A DNA stretch of 64,000 nt from Pontibacter sp. Tf4 (lineage in GTDB: Bacteria; Bacteroidota; Bacteroidia; Cytophagales; Hymenobacteraceae), in NCBI RefSeq assembly GCF_014212495.1, contig NZ_JACKZC010000002.1, positions 372,001 to 436,000 of the forward strand, in the 5' to 3' direction. The position numbers were made by a program, and so were the translations under genes. This document shows, piece after piece, positions 38,125 through 47,652 of the stretch (position 1 is the stretch's first letter; the number at the start of each line of letters is the position of its first letter). The notes under the pieces were generated by a model. That model was not told where the DNA came from, made no database searches, and saw only the letters and a list, made by a program, of their open reading frames with translations.

Positions 38125-38259
38125 CTATTTGATGTTAGGTATGAATTCACTCCAAAATACTGGATCATACTTTAATGCATGACAACCAAAGGGTAGTTTA
38201 CTCTGGTTAAATGAGAATAAATAACGTGGTTTGACTTCAAAACTATATATATTAATCTT
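38125..38259 (-). pseudogene. C-terminal remnant of a DUF5672-like glycosyltransferase
   Basis: The 182-base gap between two glycosyltransferase genes contains a 44-codon frame on the minus strand with no start codon. It ends FSFNQSKLPFGCHALKYDPV followed by FWSEFIPNIK and TAG. LPFGCHA-x3-YD-xFW is the pattern I know from the C-termini of DUF5672-type glycosyltransferases. The frame opens after a stop at 38260-38262, so everything before the last 40 or so residues is gone. It reads as the tail of a deleted gene; chance resemblance is possible. Confidence 0.5.
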
Positions 38260-38268
38260 CTATACTTC

Positions 38269-39858
38269 CTATTTTGAAGTTATTGAACAGTTTAGGAACT
38301 TGTCAACTTCAAAAAAATCTTCTTCAACTTTCTTTAATTTATTATAATCCCAATCCCACCACTTTGTTTCTAACAGTCTTTTAATGGTAGAATCAGAAAA
38401 CCTATATTTTACGACTTTTATTGGGTTACCATATGCTACTGCATATGGTGGAATATCTTTAGAAACTACAGAACCAGCTCCTATTACAGCACCGTCACCG
38501 ATTGTTACACCATCCAATATGGTTACGTTCATACCTATAAAAACATCATTGCCTATGATTATAGGTTTCGTTTCTTCTATTTTATTCTCACCCGTTAATG
38601 AATACCCATTTTGTTTTGCTGTAGAATAAAACATCGGTGATGTTGAAATACTGTTCAAAGGATGTACTCCCCAACCACAAATTAAATTTGGGCCTATAGA
38701 ACAGAATTTCCCAATCGTAGCATTATTAATAATAGAATTTATACTTACATAAGTATAAGAGCCTATAAAAGAATTTATTATTCTATAGTTTGGATATAGT
38801 ACAGCTTTATCATCAATATACGAATTATGTCTTGTGCTAGAGTTTAGAGCCTTTAATTTTGAAAACTCATAGAGTTCAGGAATAATACTATATGCTAATC
38901 TGTATAGGACCTTTTTGATCAGATTAAAAATTCTTCTGAATAATTTATTTAATACACCTATCTTAGGTTTATCAGATACCTTATAATTATAAACATCTCT
39001 ATAGTATGAGATTAAAGACTGTCTGGCTTCATAATTTTCAATTATTGGCTCATTAATAAAATCTTCATTCAAGCTTACATATGCTTGTGTAGATGTATTA
39101 AACAGTATATTTGGCTCGCAATTCTCTCCACTGCCATCATGGCCAATATTACGAACTAGCGACTTCTTTGGAAATAAACATAAACCTTGTCTAAGAAAAA
39201 TTGTTGCGTACCATTTTACTGCCCAAGTGTTCAATTCTCCCCAGTAATTTAATTTCAATTGAAGAAGATAATTTGCCTGATCATCTAAATTAAAACCACT
39301 TTTAATCTTATCAGTTTTAGTTACTTGCTGTAAAAGGTAAGTTGAATCGGTTGTATAAAGCTGCCAAGCTCTGCTCCAGGTTGCCCAGCCCCAACATGCA
39401 AGTGTTCTGAGAAAATAAATTTCACTTTTAGGTTCATATTCTATAGGATAACAGTACCCACTAATCTGCATTATCTCCGGCGTGTCCTTATAAATACTAA
39501 GACTGTAGTTCATGAATTTTAAAAAGCCTGGTTCAGTGACAATATCATCTTCTAGCACTATTACCTTACCATGCTTTCTTATTATTTCAGTTAAGCCAGA
39601 AACAATAGAGTCAGCTAAACCCTTATTTATATCAGATTCATAAATTATTACTTCCTTACACCAGTTCTTAGACTTTACAACTGCCCTTGTCTCTTTGATT
39701 GCTAATATTGTTTCTTCACTTGCATCTTCTTTTGGTCCATCAGCAAAAACATATAATACAGACTCTTTAGCCAAATCATTTTTGCAAAGAGCTTCTAAAG
39801 TTCTTGAAGTGTGGGAAGGCCGGTTATATACAAAAAGAACGACTGGTGCTAAATCCAC
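38269..39858 (-). CDS. Bifunctional glycosyltransferase / LbH O-acetyltransferase fusion
   Basis: The 529-residue protein joins two enzymes. Residues about 1-330 form a GT-A sugar transferase of the GNT-I-like group: APVVLFVYNRPSHTSRTLEAL, VLEDDIVTEPGFLKF with the DD metal motif, and WGWATWSRAWQLY. Residues about 345-529 form a CatB-like left-handed beta-helix acetyltransferase: IGKFCSIGPN, the catalytic-His segment GWGVHPLNSISTSPMF, IGNDVFIGMNVTILDGVTIG and AYGNPIKVVKYRF. The likely role is to add a sugar and acetylate it or its neighbour. The acetyltransferase half resembles the separate enzyme encoded next door at 39880-40710. Confidence 0.88.
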   Translation of the reverse strand: MDLAPVVLFVYNRPSHTSRTLEALCKNDLAKESVLYVFADGPKEDASEETILAIKETRAVVKSKNWCKEVIIYESDINKGLADSIVSGLTEIIRKHGKVIVLEDDIVTEPGFLKFMNYSLSIYKDTPEIMQISGYCYPIEYEPKSEIYFLRTLACWGWATWSRAWQLYTTDSTYLLQQVTKTDKIKSGFNLDDQANYLLQLKLNYWGELNTWAVKWYATIFLRQGLCLFPKKSLVRNIGHDGSGENCEPNILFNTSTQAYVSLNEDFINEPIIENYEARQSLISYYRDVYNYKVSDKPKIGVLNKLFRRIFNLIKKVLYRLAYSIIPELYEFSKLKALNSSTRHNSYIDDKAVLYPNYRIINSFIGSYTYVSINSIINNATIGKFCSIGPNLICGWGVHPLNSISTSPMFYSTAKQNGYSLTGENKIEETKPIIIGNDVFIGMNVTILDGVTIGDGAVIGAGSVVSKDIPPYAVAYGNPIKVVKYRFSDSTIKRLLETKWWDWDYNKLKKVEEDFFEVDKFLNCSITSK

Positions 39859-39879
39859 AATAATTATAAAAAAAGATTC

Positions 39880-40710
39880 TTAATTACTTAATAGCGTTAA
39901 ATCTAATTTAGAACTAAATAACGCTTCATTTTCCTTAATTTTATCTATATGCCATTCCCACCATTTTAGATTTAAAAGTTCATCTATGATTTCAGGCTCA
40001 AACCTATAAGAAATAACTTTTGCTGGGCTTCCACCAACTATAGCATATGGAGGAACATCTTTATTTACAAGAGAATTAGCTCCTATTATGGCTCCATCCC
40101 CTATTGTTACACCTGTAAGAATTACTGCGTGTGTACCTATCCAGACATCATTCCCAATAATTACACTTCCCTCAGAATGATAGTCTTTAATGTTATTCTT
40201 AAATAATTTAGAATTGATAAATGAGGTACTCAATCTATTTGTATAATGGCTGGCTTCCTGTATTGTTACATGTCGTGCAATAGAACAAAACCTACCGACT
40301 TGTATATCATTAACTAAAGTAAAGAAATCAATTCCAGGCCCTGTTAATGATGTATATGCCCCAATTTTGATTTTACCGTTTAATACAGTAGAATAACTTA
40401 TTGAAACGTTCTCATCTAAATTAACATCTCCCACTGCCTGTAATTCTGAAATCTTACAGTTTTTCCCAATTTTAAATTTCCCATCTAATTTTGATAGGCT
40501 AATTTCACAGTCACTTTCAACATTAATTTGTCCCTTCATTAAAGTTTCAGAAATATTACTACCGTTTGCAATACAAACTGTACCTTCCAAAACTGAACTC
40601 CTTAATTTCACATCTGGATCTAATTTAGAGTTAGCTGACAAAGAAATGGTATTGAAGTTTCTACCTATTCTGAATAATTCATAGATTTTCTTTTTAATAA
40701 AACTTTTCAT
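39880..40710 (-). CDS. CatB-related LbH O-acetyltransferase
   Basis: The 276-residue protein consists of hexapeptide repeats forming a left-handed beta-helix. An N-terminal part (about 1-120) has irregular repeats, then come VGRFCSIARHVTIQEASHYT with the catalytic His, IGNDVWIGTHAVILTGVTIG and VGGSPAKVISYRF, as in xenobiotic/serine acetyltransferase-like CatB enzymes. It probably transfers acetyl from acetyl-CoA to a glycan sugar. The C-terminal tail KWWEWHIDKIKENEALF matches the tail of the fused enzyme next to it, so the two are paralogues. It starts two bases beyond the stop of the ABC ATPase gene. Confidence 0.9.
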   Translation of the reverse strand: MKSFIKKKIYELFRIGRNFNTISLSANSKLDPDVKLRSSVLEGTVCIANGSNISETLMKGQINVESDCEISLSKLDGKFKIGKNCKISELQAVGDVNLDENVSISYSTVLNGKIKIGAYTSLTGPGIDFFTLVNDIQVGRFCSIARHVTIQEASHYTNRLSTSFINSKLFKNNIKDYHSEGSVIIGNDVWIGTHAVILTGVTIGDGAIIGANSLVNKDVPPYAIVGGSPAKVISYRFEPEIIDELLNLKWWEWHIDKIKENEALFSSKLDLTLLSN

Positions 40711-40711
40711 T

Positions 40712-41989
40712 TCAAATAACTTCAGGCTTTATATAGAATTTAGATCCTCTATGTAAGTTAAGATATCCACTGTTATAAAAATCTCCAGGAAGCACTCTAA
40801 ATGATGCGATAAAATTCTCAGGCCAGTCAATTAACTCTTGTTGCGCTTCAATCCTGCCTCTGATATTATATACACCTTCAGTTAATGGTAATTTTGGAAT
40901 TTTAAATTTGGTTGTGAAGTACCCTTCATGTTTATATTCAAAATATTGATTATTATAAGAAGTGAAGTATACAGAAATACAATCACTATATTCATCATGT
41001 ATTGCAAAACCAATATCAACTTTAGATATAGGTTTTGCTTTAGTTTTCAGGGTTATGCACACATAAATATCTTCACCACAAAGAACTTCTTCTACATGCT
41101 CCTGTTTATTATTCTCTAAATAACACGCTGTTATAAGTGCCTTACCATTACCGCTTCTAGCAGTTTCAAGCTCCAAATCTTGCTCTACTCTATTATTTAT
41201 GGTCCCCTGGTATTTACTTATAGCATCAGTAATAAGTCCATTATAAACAGTAGAGCCATTTTGTAACACAATACCACGGGTACAAAGATTAGCTAAAGCT
41301 GCAATATTATGGCTAACAAATAAGATTGTACGGCCTTCTTCTTTGCTTACGTTCTGTAATTTTCCTATACACTTCTTCTGAAATTCAATATCTCCAACAG
41401 CCAGTACTTCATCAACTATTAAAATGTCAGGTTCAAGATGAGCTGCCACAGCAAATGCTAACCTAACATACATTCCCGAACTATAGCGCTTGACAGGTGT
41501 ATCAATATATCTTTCCACACCTGAAAAATCAATTATTTCATCAATCTTAGCACTAACCTCAGTTTTAGTCATGCCAAGGATTGCGCCATTTAAGAAAATG
41601 TTTTCCCTACCACTTAATTCAGGATGAAAACCTGTACCTACCTCCAAAAGACTGGCTACTTTTCCTTTTGCTTTAACCGTACCAGTAGTTGGAGAAGTTG
41701 TTCTACTTAAAATTTTGAGTAAAGTAGATTTTCCAGCTCCGTTCTTACCTATTATACCTAATACATCTCCACGCTTAACTTCAAAATTAATATTCTGCAA
41801 GGCCCACACATAATCACTTTCACCTTTAATAGTCCGGTCATTAGCCTCTCCTATCTTCAAATAAGGATCTTCTTTCCCTCTGATTAGATGCCACCAGCGG
41901 TTCAGGTCATGAGACAGCGTACCCGTGCCTACTGTACCCAGCCGGTACTGTTTTGATAAATTATCAACCTTTATTACGATATCACTCAT
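40712..41989 (-). CDS. wzt: ABC transporter ATPase for polysaccharide export with Wzt C-terminal domain
   Basis: The 425-residue protein is the ATPase of a Wzm/Wzt-type exporter that moves finished polysaccharide across the inner membrane. Walker A is GKNGAGKS at 81-88, the ABC signature SSGMYVRLAFAVAAHLEPD lies near 170-188, and Walker B with its Glu is ILIVDEVLAVGD. After about residue 265 comes an extra domain (ITACYLENNKQEHVEEVLCG onward) in the place of the Wzt carbohydrate-binding domain, which in known systems recognises the chain end. It follows the permease gene by 28 bases. Confidence 0.95.
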   Translation of the reverse strand: MSDIVIKVDNLSKQYRLGTVGTGTLSHDLNRWWHLIRGKEDPYLKIGEANDRTIKGESDYVWALQNINFEVKRGDVLGIIGKNGAGKSTLLKILSRTTSPTTGTVKAKGKVASLLEVGTGFHPELSGRENIFLNGAILGMTKTEVSAKIDEIIDFSGVERYIDTPVKRYSSGMYVRLAFAVAAHLEPDILIVDEVLAVGDIEFQKKCIGKLQNVSKEEGRTILFVSHNIAALANLCTRGIVLQNGSTVYNGLITDAISKYQGTINNRVEQDLELETARSGNGKALITACYLENNKQEHVEEVLCGEDIYVCITLKTKAKPISKVDIGFAIHDEYSDCISVYFTSYNNQYFEYKHEGYFTTKFKIPKLPLTEGVYNIRGRIEAQQELIDWPENFIASFRVLPGDFYNSGYLNLHRGSKFYIKPEVI

Positions 41990-42017
41990 GCTATACTTCT
42001 ATAAATTTAGCTTCCCC

Positions 42018-42899
42018 TTAAACAGTATCCATAAAAGTACGCTGTACCTTATTAAACAGGAGTGCCCCAATCAGTAGTACTAGCGCTGTTAAGCCTAAAC
42101 TATAGAATAAGCTTGATGTGGTAAAGGTGCCGTTTCCGAAAAGGGAATATCTGAAAGCTTCAACTATTGGCGTTAATGGGTTCCATACAATCAGCCATTG
42201 ATAGCTTTGCGACTTTAGAAATGATAATGGATAAGCAATAGGAGTTGCATACATCATAAGCTGCACAGCAAAACCTACCAACACCGTAAAGTCACGGTAT
42301 TTTGTAGTAAGGGAAGAAATAATAATTCCAAGCCCTAATCCAATAAGTGCCATCCAAATAACTAACAGTGGTATTATAAGCCATGATAAGCCGAAATGTA
42401 TTGCTTCTCCGTTAACAGCAAAGTATATAATTACAGCAACAAGTAAGGCAAACTGTATCAGGAACTTCACCATGTTAGATATAACAATAGATAATGGCAT
42501 TACAAGTCTGGGGAAATATACTTTTCCAAAAATTCCTGCATTGGCAACAAATGTATTAGAAGTTGCAGTTAAACAGGATGCAAAGTAATTCCATATAGTG
42601 ATACCGCTCATGTAGAACAGTACAGGCTGTATACCATCAGTTGGAATATTGGCAATCTTTCCAAAAACCATCAGGAAAATAATGGTTGTAAATATTGGTT
42701 GTATAAAATGCCAAAGCGGTCCAAGGATCGTCTGCTTATAAGCTGCAATAAAATCCCGCTTCACAAACAAAAATAACAGATCTCGGTAGTGCCAGACTTC
42801 CTTCAGCTGTAAATCAAAAAGACCGGAACTTGGTTTAATGACCAGTGTCCAGTCTTCTTCTCTTTCTTTCATGGAAGAATTGTAAGTAGGGTGATTCAT
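42018..42899 (-). CDS. wzm: ABC-2 type polysaccharide export permease
   Basis: The permease partner of the following ATPase, with six hydrophobic segments and the family opening DWTLVIKPSSGLFDLQLKEV, then RDLLFLFVKRDFIAAYKQTILG. I set the start at the ATG at 42899 (MNHPTYN). An ATG at 42920 in the same frame lies in the loop of a terminator-like hairpin whose T run ends at the 42899 ATG, so a longer N-terminus is unlikely. A later ATG (residue 10 of the shorter form) is another option. The hairpin suggests that transcription from gmd into this gene is controlled. Confidence 0.92.
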   Translation of the reverse strand: MNHPTYNSSMKEREEDWTLVIKPSSGLFDLQLKEVWHYRDLLFLFVKRDFIAAYKQTILGPLWHFIQPIFTTIIFLMVFGKIANIPTDGIQPVLFYMSGITIWNYFASCLTATSNTFVANAGIFGKVYFPRLVMPLSIVISNMVKFLIQFALLVAVIIYFAVNGEAIHFGLSWLIIPLLVIWMALIGLGLGIIISSLTTKYRDFTVLVGFAVQLMMYATPIAYPLSFLKSQSYQWLIVWNPLTPIVEAFRYSLFGNGTFTTSSLFYSLGLTALVLLIGALLFNKVQRTFMDTV

Positions 42900-42949
42900 A
42901 AAAAATACCTCAAAAGGCACTATAAATTTAGTGATTCCTTTTGAGGTAT
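42900..42949 (-). terminator. Terminator-like hairpin directly before the exporter genes
   Basis: A perfect 13-bp inverted repeat, ATACCTCAAAAGG at 42905-42917 and its complement at 42937-42949, with a 19-base loop. In the direction of transcription it is followed at once by six T residues (42905-42900) and then the wzm ATG. It has all the parts of an intrinsic terminator, yet it lies inside the polysaccharide locus. Confidence 0.85.
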
Positions 42950-42995
42950 AAACAATTTAAAATAGGTTTTATTCCAAATTGGCTAAAAAGCGCTA

Positions 42996-44108
42996 TTATT
43001 CGTGATAGTTCAACACACGGTGGCCACCTTCTAACAGGTAAGTATCACGTTTAAACAACTCCAGATCGGCTTCCATCATGTCTTTCACCAGCGCTGGTAA
43101 GTCGTATTTTGGCTCCCAGCCTAATTTTGTTTTAGATTTGGTTGCATCGCCAATCAGCAGTTCCACTTCCGTCGGACGGAAATAGTTAGGGTCCACACAA
43201 ACTACTTCTTTGCCAATCTCCAATTGGTAATCCGGGTTGCTGCAGGCGGCTACATAGCCTTTTTCTTCTACGCCTTCACCTTTAAAAGCAATATCAATAC
43301 CCACTTCAGCAAATGACATCTTTACAAAGTCGCGTACAGTGGTTGTAACACCAGTGGCAATTACAAAATCTTCCGGAGTGTCCTGCTGCAGGATGCGCCA
43401 CATGGCTTCTACGTAATCTTTGGCATGCCCCCAGTCGCGCTTAGCGTCCAGGTTACCTAAGTATAGTTTGTCCTGTAAGCCTAACGCTATACGAGCTGCA
43501 GCTCTTGTTATTTTACGGGTAACAAAGGTTTCGCCACGTAGCGGAGACTCGTGGTTGAACAGTATACCGTTGCAAGCAAACATGTTGTAAGCCTCTCTAT
43601 AGTTTACCGTGATCCAGTACGCATATAGTTTGGCAACGGCATAAGGAGAACGTGGATAGAAAGGAGTAGTTTCTGATTGAGGAACGGCTTGAACTAAACC
43701 GTAAAGTTCAGATGTAGAAGCCTGGTAAATTCTTGTCTTCTCTGTAAGGCCAAGGATACGGATAGCTTCCAGAATGCGTAATGTACCTAATCCATCAGCA
43801 TTAGCTGTATATTCCGGCGTATCAAAGCTCACCTTCACGTGGCTCATAGCAGCCAGGTTATAGATCTCATCCGGCTGGGTTTCCTGGATAATACGGATCA
43901 GGTTGGTAGAGTCGGTCAGGTCGCCGTAATGCAGTTTAAAATTAATGTTCTTTTCGTGCGGATCCTGGTACAGGTGGTCAATGCGGTCGGTATTAAACAG
44001 GGAGCTTCTGCGTTTGATACCGTGTACTTTATATCCTTTACTTAATAATAGCTCTGCTAAATAGGCACCGTCCTGGCCTGTAACACCGGTTATAAGGGCT
44101 GTCTTCAT
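42996..44108 (-). CDS. gmd: GDP-mannose 4,6-dehydratase
   Basis: Gmd converts GDP-D-mannose to GDP-4-keto-6-deoxymannose, the first step to GDP-L-fucose. The 370-residue protein has the NAD(P)-binding GVTGQDG at 8-14, the conserved [16 protein letters not shown], and the catalytic YxxxK as [10 protein letters not shown]. It is full length. The fcl gene lies immediately upstream, completing the pathway. Its GC content is higher than that of the glycosyltransferase block to its left. Confidence 0.96.
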   Translation of the reverse strand: MKTALITGVTGQDGAYLAELLLSKGYKVHGIKRRSSLFNTDRIDHLYQDPHEKNINFKLHYGDLTDSTNLIRIIQETQPDEIYNLAAMSHVKVSFDTPEYTANADGLGTLRILEAIRILGLTEKTRIYQASTSELYGLVQAVPQSETTPFYPRSPYAVAKLYAYWITVNYREAYNMFACNGILFNHESPLRGETFVTRKITRAAARIALGLQDKLYLGNLDAKRDWGHAKDYVEAMWRILQQDTPEDFVIATGVTTTVRDFVKMSFAEVGIDIAFKGEGVEEKGYVAACSNPDYQLEIGKEVVCVDPNYFRPTEVELLIGDATKSKTKLGWEPKYDLPALVKDMMEADLELFKRDTYLLEGGHRVLNYHE

Positions 44109-44196
44109 TATAAATTAAATGAGTGGTCTTGTAAAATGAGATAAGTATATTTCAGATGCTCTATACTTATACCTAAAAGATTTGTTTCAATTAAAC

Positions 44197-44223
44197 TGTA
44201 CTTTCTGAAATTAAGAAAGTACA
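44197..44223 (-). terminator. Hairpin at the end of fcl, weak terminator candidate
   Basis: TGTACTTTCT at 44197-44206 pairs with AGAAAGTACA at 44214-44223 (10 bp, loop of 7). The stem overlaps the last codons and stop of fcl. Only a short T stretch follows, so termination is uncertain. Confidence 0.4.
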
Positions 44224-45155
44224 GGCGTAGCATGTTTCTGTTTAAAATCGGCATAGGCTAACCCAATGCCTTCACGAAGTTCAATTTTATGCTTAAACCC
44301 CGTGCTATGCAACTTACTTACATCCATTAATTTACGTGGCGTACCGTCAGGTTTGGTAGTATCAAAAACAAGCTTCCCTTCAAAGCCTGTTACATCTTTT
44401 ACCAGCAGCGCCAGATCCTTTATAGAAATGTCTTCACCGGTACCAATATTTACGAGCTCCCGCTCATTATAGTGCTCCATTAAGTAAAGGCATGCTTCGG
44501 CTAGATCATCGGCAAATAAGAATTCACGCATTGGGCTGCCAGTCCCCCACACTACCACTTCGGAAATACCATTTTCTTTAGCTTCGTGAAACTTACGAAT
44601 GAGAGCCGGTAGCACATGGGAGTTATTCAGATCATAGTTATCGTTATAGCCATAAAGGTTTGTAGGCATCACACTAATGAAGTTACAGCCATATTGATCG
44701 CGGTAAGCTTCGCATAACTTGATACCTGCAATTTTTGCAATGGCATAAGGCTCGTTTGTCTGCTCTAACGGCCCTGTCAGCAGATATTCTTCTTTTAGCG
44801 GCTGCGGAGCCATTTTCGGGTAGATACAAGAAGAGCCCAGGAACATCAGTTTAGTTACCTTGTGCAGGTAAGCGGCATGTATGATGTTGGCTTCAATCAT
44901 CAGGTTATCGTACAGAAAATCGGCACGATAGGTATTATTGGCTTGTATACCTCCTACTTTGGCAGCGGCCAGAAAAACATAATCCGGTTTCTCTGCTTCA
45001 AAAAAGTCTAAAACTGCCTGCTGGTTCCGTAGGTCCAGTTCAGACGAAGTACGTGTAATAAGGTTATTGAAACCGTTTCCCTGTAGCTTACGGCAGATGG
45101 CAGAGCCAACCATTCCACGGTGCCCGGCCACATATATCTTTGAGTCTTTATTCAT
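44211..45155 (-). CDS. fcl: GDP-L-fucose synthase
   Basis: Fcl (WcaG) epimerises and reduces GDP-4-keto-6-deoxymannose to GDP-L-fucose with NADPH. The 314-residue protein has the Rossmann motif GHRGMVG at 11-17, the catalytic YxxxK as YAIAKIAG, and the family segments [20 protein letters not shown] and [13 protein letters not shown]. It precedes gmd by about 100 bases, so the pair supplies GDP-fucose for the glycan. The last codons are covered by a hairpin. Confidence 0.96.
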   Translation of the reverse strand: MNKDSKIYVAGHRGMVGSAICRKLQGNGFNNLITRTSSELDLRNQQAVLDFFEAEKPDYVFLAAAKVGGIQANNTYRADFLYDNLMIEANIIHAAYLHKVTKLMFLGSSCIYPKMAPQPLKEEYLLTGPLEQTNEPYAIAKIAGIKLCEAYRDQYGCNFISVMPTNLYGYNDNYDLNNSHVLPALIRKFHEAKENGISEVVVWGTGSPMREFLFADDLAEACLYLMEHYNERELVNIGTGEDISIKDLALLVKDVTGFEGKLVFDTTKPDGTPRKLMDVSKLHSTGFKHKIELREGIGLAYADFKQKHATPVLS

Positions 45156-45254
45156 AGTAAAGGGTGAAGTGATGATTTGTTAAATAAAATATGATTGAAC
45201 AAGAATCAACATCCCTTACGCATATATTAGATTTAGGGTACAGGTAAATGAGGC

Positions 45255-47633
45255 CTAAAATTTAAAGCGCTTGTACCATGGCTGCTGCTCGAGGTCATCA
45301 GAATAGTAACCATAGCCATAGCCGTACCCATAGCCGTACCCATAGTTTAATTTGCGGTAATCTACATCATTAAACAGGATGGCCGTATTCCTGATCTTCC
45401 CGCTCTCATACTGCTGCTGTATACTAGCCAGGAAAGACTTCATGGTATAATCCTGGCGCACCATGAAAATATTGGCGTCCGCTAACTGCATCAACTCCAG
45501 GCCATCTGATAAGATACCTACAGGAGGCGTGTCTATAATAATGTAGTCAAACTCCTGGCGAAGCCTTTGCAGCAGTTCTTCCATACGCTTATTTAAAAGC
45601 AACTCCGAAGGGTTTGGTGGGATATCTCCGGATGGTAGTATGGACAAATGCTCCTGAATTGTCTGGTGAATGACTTCTTCTAATTTTGCATACCCGGCAA
45701 GATAATTACTCAACCCGATTCTGCTCGTTACACCATAGTCCGTGTTATTGTTGGGTTTGCGCATATCTGCATTAATAAGCACGGTGCGCTCACCGGAAAT
45801 GGAAAAAATATAAGCCAAGTTCTTGGCTGAAAAAGTCTTTCCTTCGCCACTTATCGAAGAAGTAATAACATATATCTTCCCTTCATTACTCTCCACATTT
45901 GTCATGAAACGAAGGTTAGACCGTACCGTACGGAATGCTTCAGCTAAAGCAGATTTAGGACTTAGATCAATAAGGCTTGATGAACTCTTTTTATTATGCC
46001 CAACCATACCCAGTATTGGTAAGGCCGTATACCTGCTAATATCTTCTGTACTGCTTACTTTGTTATTGAAGTAGTCCTTGGCAAAGATCAGTGACACAGG
46101 TAGTGCAAGTCCTAAAAGTAGGGCTGCAATGTAGTTCTTTCTTGTTTCAGGAGCCGTTTGCGCTGAAATATAGGCATCACTTAAGATAGTTACGTCTGAT
46201 GTATTGGATGCCTTGGCTATACCAGCTTCAGCACGTTTCTCCATTAGGAACACGTAAAGGTTTTCGCTTAAATTATATAAGCGCTGGATATTGATTAACT
46301 TCCTTTCGGCGGTTGGCAACTGCTGGAGTTGCGCCGATGCTGCATTAATCCGGTTGTTTAACTCACGTAAGGCTATATTATTTGCAGCCTCTATATTTTT
46401 AAGGTTCTCCAGTATGCTCCTGCTCATTTCGGAGATCTGCTGCCGCTTGATTTTAAGTTCGTTGGCCACCAATGGATTTGAACGAATATCGTTTTGGCTA
46501 ATGATCTCCACTTCTCCCTGCAACTGTACCAAACTGGCTATCAATTCATTTAAAACAGGATCATTTATTCCCAAGTTAGAAGGTATTACAAGCTGATCAA
46601 GGTTTTTTCCCTGCTGCAAGTAAGTTCTTAAATAACTATAATACTTATCATTTACAAGCAGTGTAGCCTTCTGTGTCTCCAGATCTTGAATTTGCTGCGC
46701 AAAACGATTGCCTTCACTGCTCACACCTAAACGAGAATTATCTTTCTTGAAACTCTCAAGCCGGTTCTCTATAAAGTAGAGAGAGTCACTGATCTGCTGC
46801 AACTGATCGTCAATGAAGCTGAGCGTATTTATTGCGTTAGAATTTTTAATAAAAAGGTTATTCTCGCGGTATGTCTGCATGTGGGCGTTCAGAAACTCCT
46901 TTTCTTTTTCTGGGGTAGTACCGGCTAATTTTAGTACTAGTGCTGAGGCGCCTCCCGGCATGGAGCTTACATCCAGCGACGATGCATATCTGCCAGCCAG
47001 GTTCTCAGGATCATTTATACTAAATAGGAGCTCATTAGGAACTTCCGTAACATCGTTATTTTTGACAGTGATGCAGAATACAAAATCATTTATGGCATAG
47101 GATTTACCACTCTGGAATCTTTTACCCTGTAACAGTTTGTTCCAGCTTATATTTTCTGTGCTTAATGTGTAAGTATCTTCATCTAATGGAGTTACCTTAA
47201 AAAGTACTCCATAGGGAATGTTTGCAGAAGCAGAATCATAAGTGACAACAAAGGGAGATAAAGCCTTGTAAACTTCAGTTAGCTTTACATTACCTTGCTG
47301 AAAATAGCTAACATTAAAGTCGAGTTTCTGAAGAGTCTGTTTAACCAGTTGTTTTGTCTTTATTAAAACTGATTCGTTGGTTAAACCTCGTGATCCTTCA
47401 AAAAACTCATCCCCGTAAAGCAAGGCAGCTGCAGACGCCCCCTGTTCAGCAGGTTTAACGATCATTACCGAAGAACTTACCTCATACTGCGGAATGGTAT
47501 ATCTGTTTATCAGGAAAGCCCCTATAAGTGCTATAATAACAGAAGCAGCAACCCAGTACCACAAACGGAATACCTTTAGAGCAAGGTTCTGCAGGTCGAA
47601 ACCATTATCCTGTTTAGTTATTTTATTATTCAA
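45255..47633 (-). CDS. Wzc-like polysaccharide co-polymerase / tyrosine autokinase
   Basis: The 792-residue inner-membrane protein controls chain length and export. It has an N-terminal Wzz-type domain with membrane helices near residues 28-45 and about 505-525, a long periplasmic coiled coil, then a BY-kinase domain with Walker A SSISGEGKT around residue 594, Walker A' LINADMRKP and Walker B YIIIDTPPVG. The C-terminus is a tyrosine cluster of six YG units, the autophosphorylation site in this family. It starts 19 bases after the export lipoprotein gene. Confidence 0.95.
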   Translation of the reverse strand: MNNKITKQDNGFDLQNLALKVFRLWYWVAASVIIALIGAFLINRYTIPQYEVSSSVMIVKPAEQGASAAALLYGDEFFEGSRGLTNESVLIKTKQLVKQTLQKLDFNVSYFQQGNVKLTEVYKALSPFVVTYDSASANIPYGVLFKVTPLDEDTYTLSTENISWNKLLQGKRFQSGKSYAINDFVFCITVKNNDVTEVPNELLFSINDPENLAGRYASSLDVSSMPGGASALVLKLAGTTPEKEKEFLNAHMQTYRENNLFIKNSNAINTLSFIDDQLQQISDSLYFIENRLESFKKDNSRLGVSSEGNRFAQQIQDLETQKATLLVNDKYYSYLRTYLQQGKNLDQLVIPSNLGINDPVLNELIASLVQLQGEVEIISQNDIRSNPLVANELKIKRQQISEMSRSILENLKNIEAANNIALRELNNRINAASAQLQQLPTAERKLINIQRLYNLSENLYVFLMEKRAEAGIAKASNTSDVTILSDAYISAQTAPETRKNYIAALLLGLALPVSLIFAKDYFNNKVSSTEDISRYTALPILGMVGHNKKSSSSLIDLSPKSALAEAFRTVRSNLRFMTNVESNEGKIYVITSSISGEGKTFSAKNLAYIFSISGERTVLINADMRKPNNNTDYGVTSRIGLSNYLAGYAKLEEVIHQTIQEHLSILPSGDIPPNPSELLLNKRMEELLQRLRQEFDYIIIDTPPVGILSDGLELMQLADANIFMVRQDYTMKSFLASIQQQYESGKIRNTAILFNDVDYRKLNYGYGYGYGYGYGYYSDDLEQQPWYKRFKF
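45304..45346 (-). repeat. Short tandem repeat coding for Tyr-Gly units
   Basis: On the plus strand a 12-base unit CCATAGCCGTAC is repeated, with related hexamers on both sides, giving (Tyr-Gly)x6 plus Tyr-Tyr in the kinase tail. The near-perfect 6/12-base periodicity is prone to slippage in steps of two residues. Confidence 0.8.
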
Positions 47634-47652
47634 TGAGGTGACTTAGTTAAAA

